From NCBI RefSeq assembly GCF_937616625.2, contig NC_065571.1:26300201-26364200 (forward strand): a stretch of 64,000 bases of DNA, in the 5' to 3' direction. Below the pieces are notes generated by a model that worked only from the letters and a program-made list of their open reading frames with translations, was not told the origin of the DNA and made no database searches. The stretch is from Mercurialis annua (Eukaryota; Streptophyta; Magnoliopsida; Malpighiales; Euphorbiaceae). Both the position numbers and the translations under genes were made by a program. Below are positions 62,641-64,000 of the stretch, in pieces (positions within the stretch are counted from its first letter, which is position 1; every line of letters starts with the position of its first letter).

Positions 62641-64000
62641 CCAACCGTTTCTCCTTTATAGCAATTGAAGCCAAACGTTTACAAACGTTACGAAACAAAT
62701 AAAACTGTTTCACCTTTTTAGCAATTTAAGCCAAACGTTTACAAACGTTCCAGAACAAATCCAAGCGTTTCACCTTTTTAGCAATTTAAGCCAAACTTTT
62801 ACAAACGTTACAAAACAAATCCAAACGTTTCACCTTTTTAGCGATTTAAGCCAAACGTTTACAAACGGTACAAAGCAAATCCAAACGTTTCCCCTTTTTA
62901 GCTATTTAAGCCAAACGTTTATAAACGCTACGAAAAAATCAAAACTTTTCGCCTTTTTAGCAATTTTAGCCAAACGTTTACAAACGTTACAAAAAAAATC
63001 CAAGCGTTTCTCCTTATTAGCAATTTAAGCCAAACGTTTACAAACGCTACGAAACAAATCCAAAGGTTTCACCTTTTTTGCGATTTAAGCCAAACGTTAA
63101 CAAACGATCACCTTTTTTGCGATTTAAGCCAAACGTTAACAAACCATACGAAACAAATCAAAACGTTTCACGTTTTTAGCGATTTAAGCCAAACGTTTAC
63201 AAATGATACGAAACAAAATCCAAATGTTTCTCCTTCTTAGCGATTTATGCCAAACGTTTACGAATGTTACGAAACAAATCCAAACGTTTCACCTTTTTAG
63301 CGATTTAAGACAAACGTTTACAAACATTACGAAACATATCCAAACGTTTCGCCTTTATACCGATTCAAACCAAACGTTTACAAACGTCACGAAGCAAATC
63401 CAAACGTGTCCCCTTTTTAGCGATTTAAGCCAAAAGTTTATAAATGTTTTGAAACAAAACAAAAAGTTTAAAACGTTACGAAACAAATACAAACGTTTCA
63501 CATTTTTAGCGATTTAAGCCAAACCTTTACAAACGTTACGAAACAAAACCAAGCATTTCACCTTTTTAGCAACTTAAGCCAAACGTTTGCAAACGTTATT
63601 AAACTAATCCAAGCGTTTCACCTTTTTAGCAATTTAAGCCCAACGTTTACAAATGTTCTGAAACAAATGCAAGCGTTTCACCGCTTTAGCAATTTAAGCC
63701 AAACGTTTACAAACGTTACGAAAAAAATCCAAACTTTTCACCTTTTTAGAGATATAAGCCAAACGTTTACAAAGGTTATGAAACAAATTCAAATATTTCA
63801 CCTTTTTAGAAATTTAAGCAAAATGTTTACAAACGTTACGAAACAAAACCTAACGTTTCACCTTTTTTACAATTTACGCCAAACGTTAGCAAACGTTGCG
63901 AAACAAATCCAAGTGTTTCACCTTTTTAGCAATTTAAGCCGAACGTTTACAAACGTTACAAAACAAATCCAAGCGTTTCACCTTTTTAGCAATTTACGCC

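Larger units (their letters stand above)
56837..64000 (+). repeat. Satellite block, F orientation, to the window end
   Basis: F monomers continue to the last base, so the array extends beyond the window. The landmark CTTCTTAGCGATTTAAGCC followed by AAATCCAAGCC (57233-57290) is the third copy of the sequence into which the retrotransposon inserted elsewhere. A half-monomer with a repeated GATCACC or GATACG join lies near 63100-63130. Confidence 0.95.

Overview
This window is plant-type heterochromatin, not a gene region. About 53.3 kb of the 64 kb is one AT-rich satellite family with a 60-bp monomer (53.3 kb / 60 is roughly 890 copies). A single 10.65-kb LTR retrotransposon (38609-49262) interrupts the array. 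I find no supported host gene, tRNA, rRNA or CRISPR array. The retrotransposon ends point to a plant, probably a eudicot: a primer-binding site one base away from the initiator-Met-tRNA type TGGTATCAGAGC, TG...CA termini, a purine tract AAGGGGGAGAGAA and very long LTRs. I cannot name the species.

The monomer reads on one strand as GTTTACAAACGTTACGAAAC, then AAATCCAAACGTTTCACC, then a T-run and AGCGATTTAAGCC. I call this reading F (feature strand +) and its reverse complement, recognisable by GTTTGGCTTAAATCGC, R (strand -). Layout: 1-8797 is R, with local higher-order repeats of about 1.14 kb (3240-6660) and 0.54 kb (7290-8365). 8798-33159 is a regular array of inverted higher-order units. Each unit is about 1665 bp and consists of an F arm of about 0.8 kb joined to an R arm of about 0.86 kb; there are 14 full units plus one last F arm. 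33160-38608 and 49263-64000 are less regular and switch orientation repeatedly (R 33160-34535, F 34536-36796, R 36797-38132, F to the element and on to about 54992, R about 55184-56836, F to the end). These flanks hold three diverged copies of an R-to-F block, four short cassettes built around a 28-32 bp perfect palindrome, two copies of a non-satellite AT-rich spacer, and tandem blocks of about 1.0, 1.16 and 1.58 kb.

The retrotransposon has two long LTRs (3140 and 3248 bp) and a 5-bp target duplication GTTTA cut from the satellite itself. Its internal region is only 4266 bp, and I recognise no gag, protease, reverse transcriptase, RNase H or integrase in it. I read it as a non-autonomous (LARD-like) or decayed Ty3/gypsy-type element. 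Its LTRs differ by roughly 5% in the first 390 bases by eye, so the insertion is not recent.

Many 60-240 codon open frames cross the satellite, but they follow from arithmetic: 60 bp is 20 codons and one frame per orientation lacks stops. I do not annotate them as genes. The most notable biology is the several-level organisation (10-, 30- and 60-bp periods, 1.67-kb inverted units, 3.2-kb pairs of units) with alternating polarity, and the record of unequal exchange and CpG decay in it.
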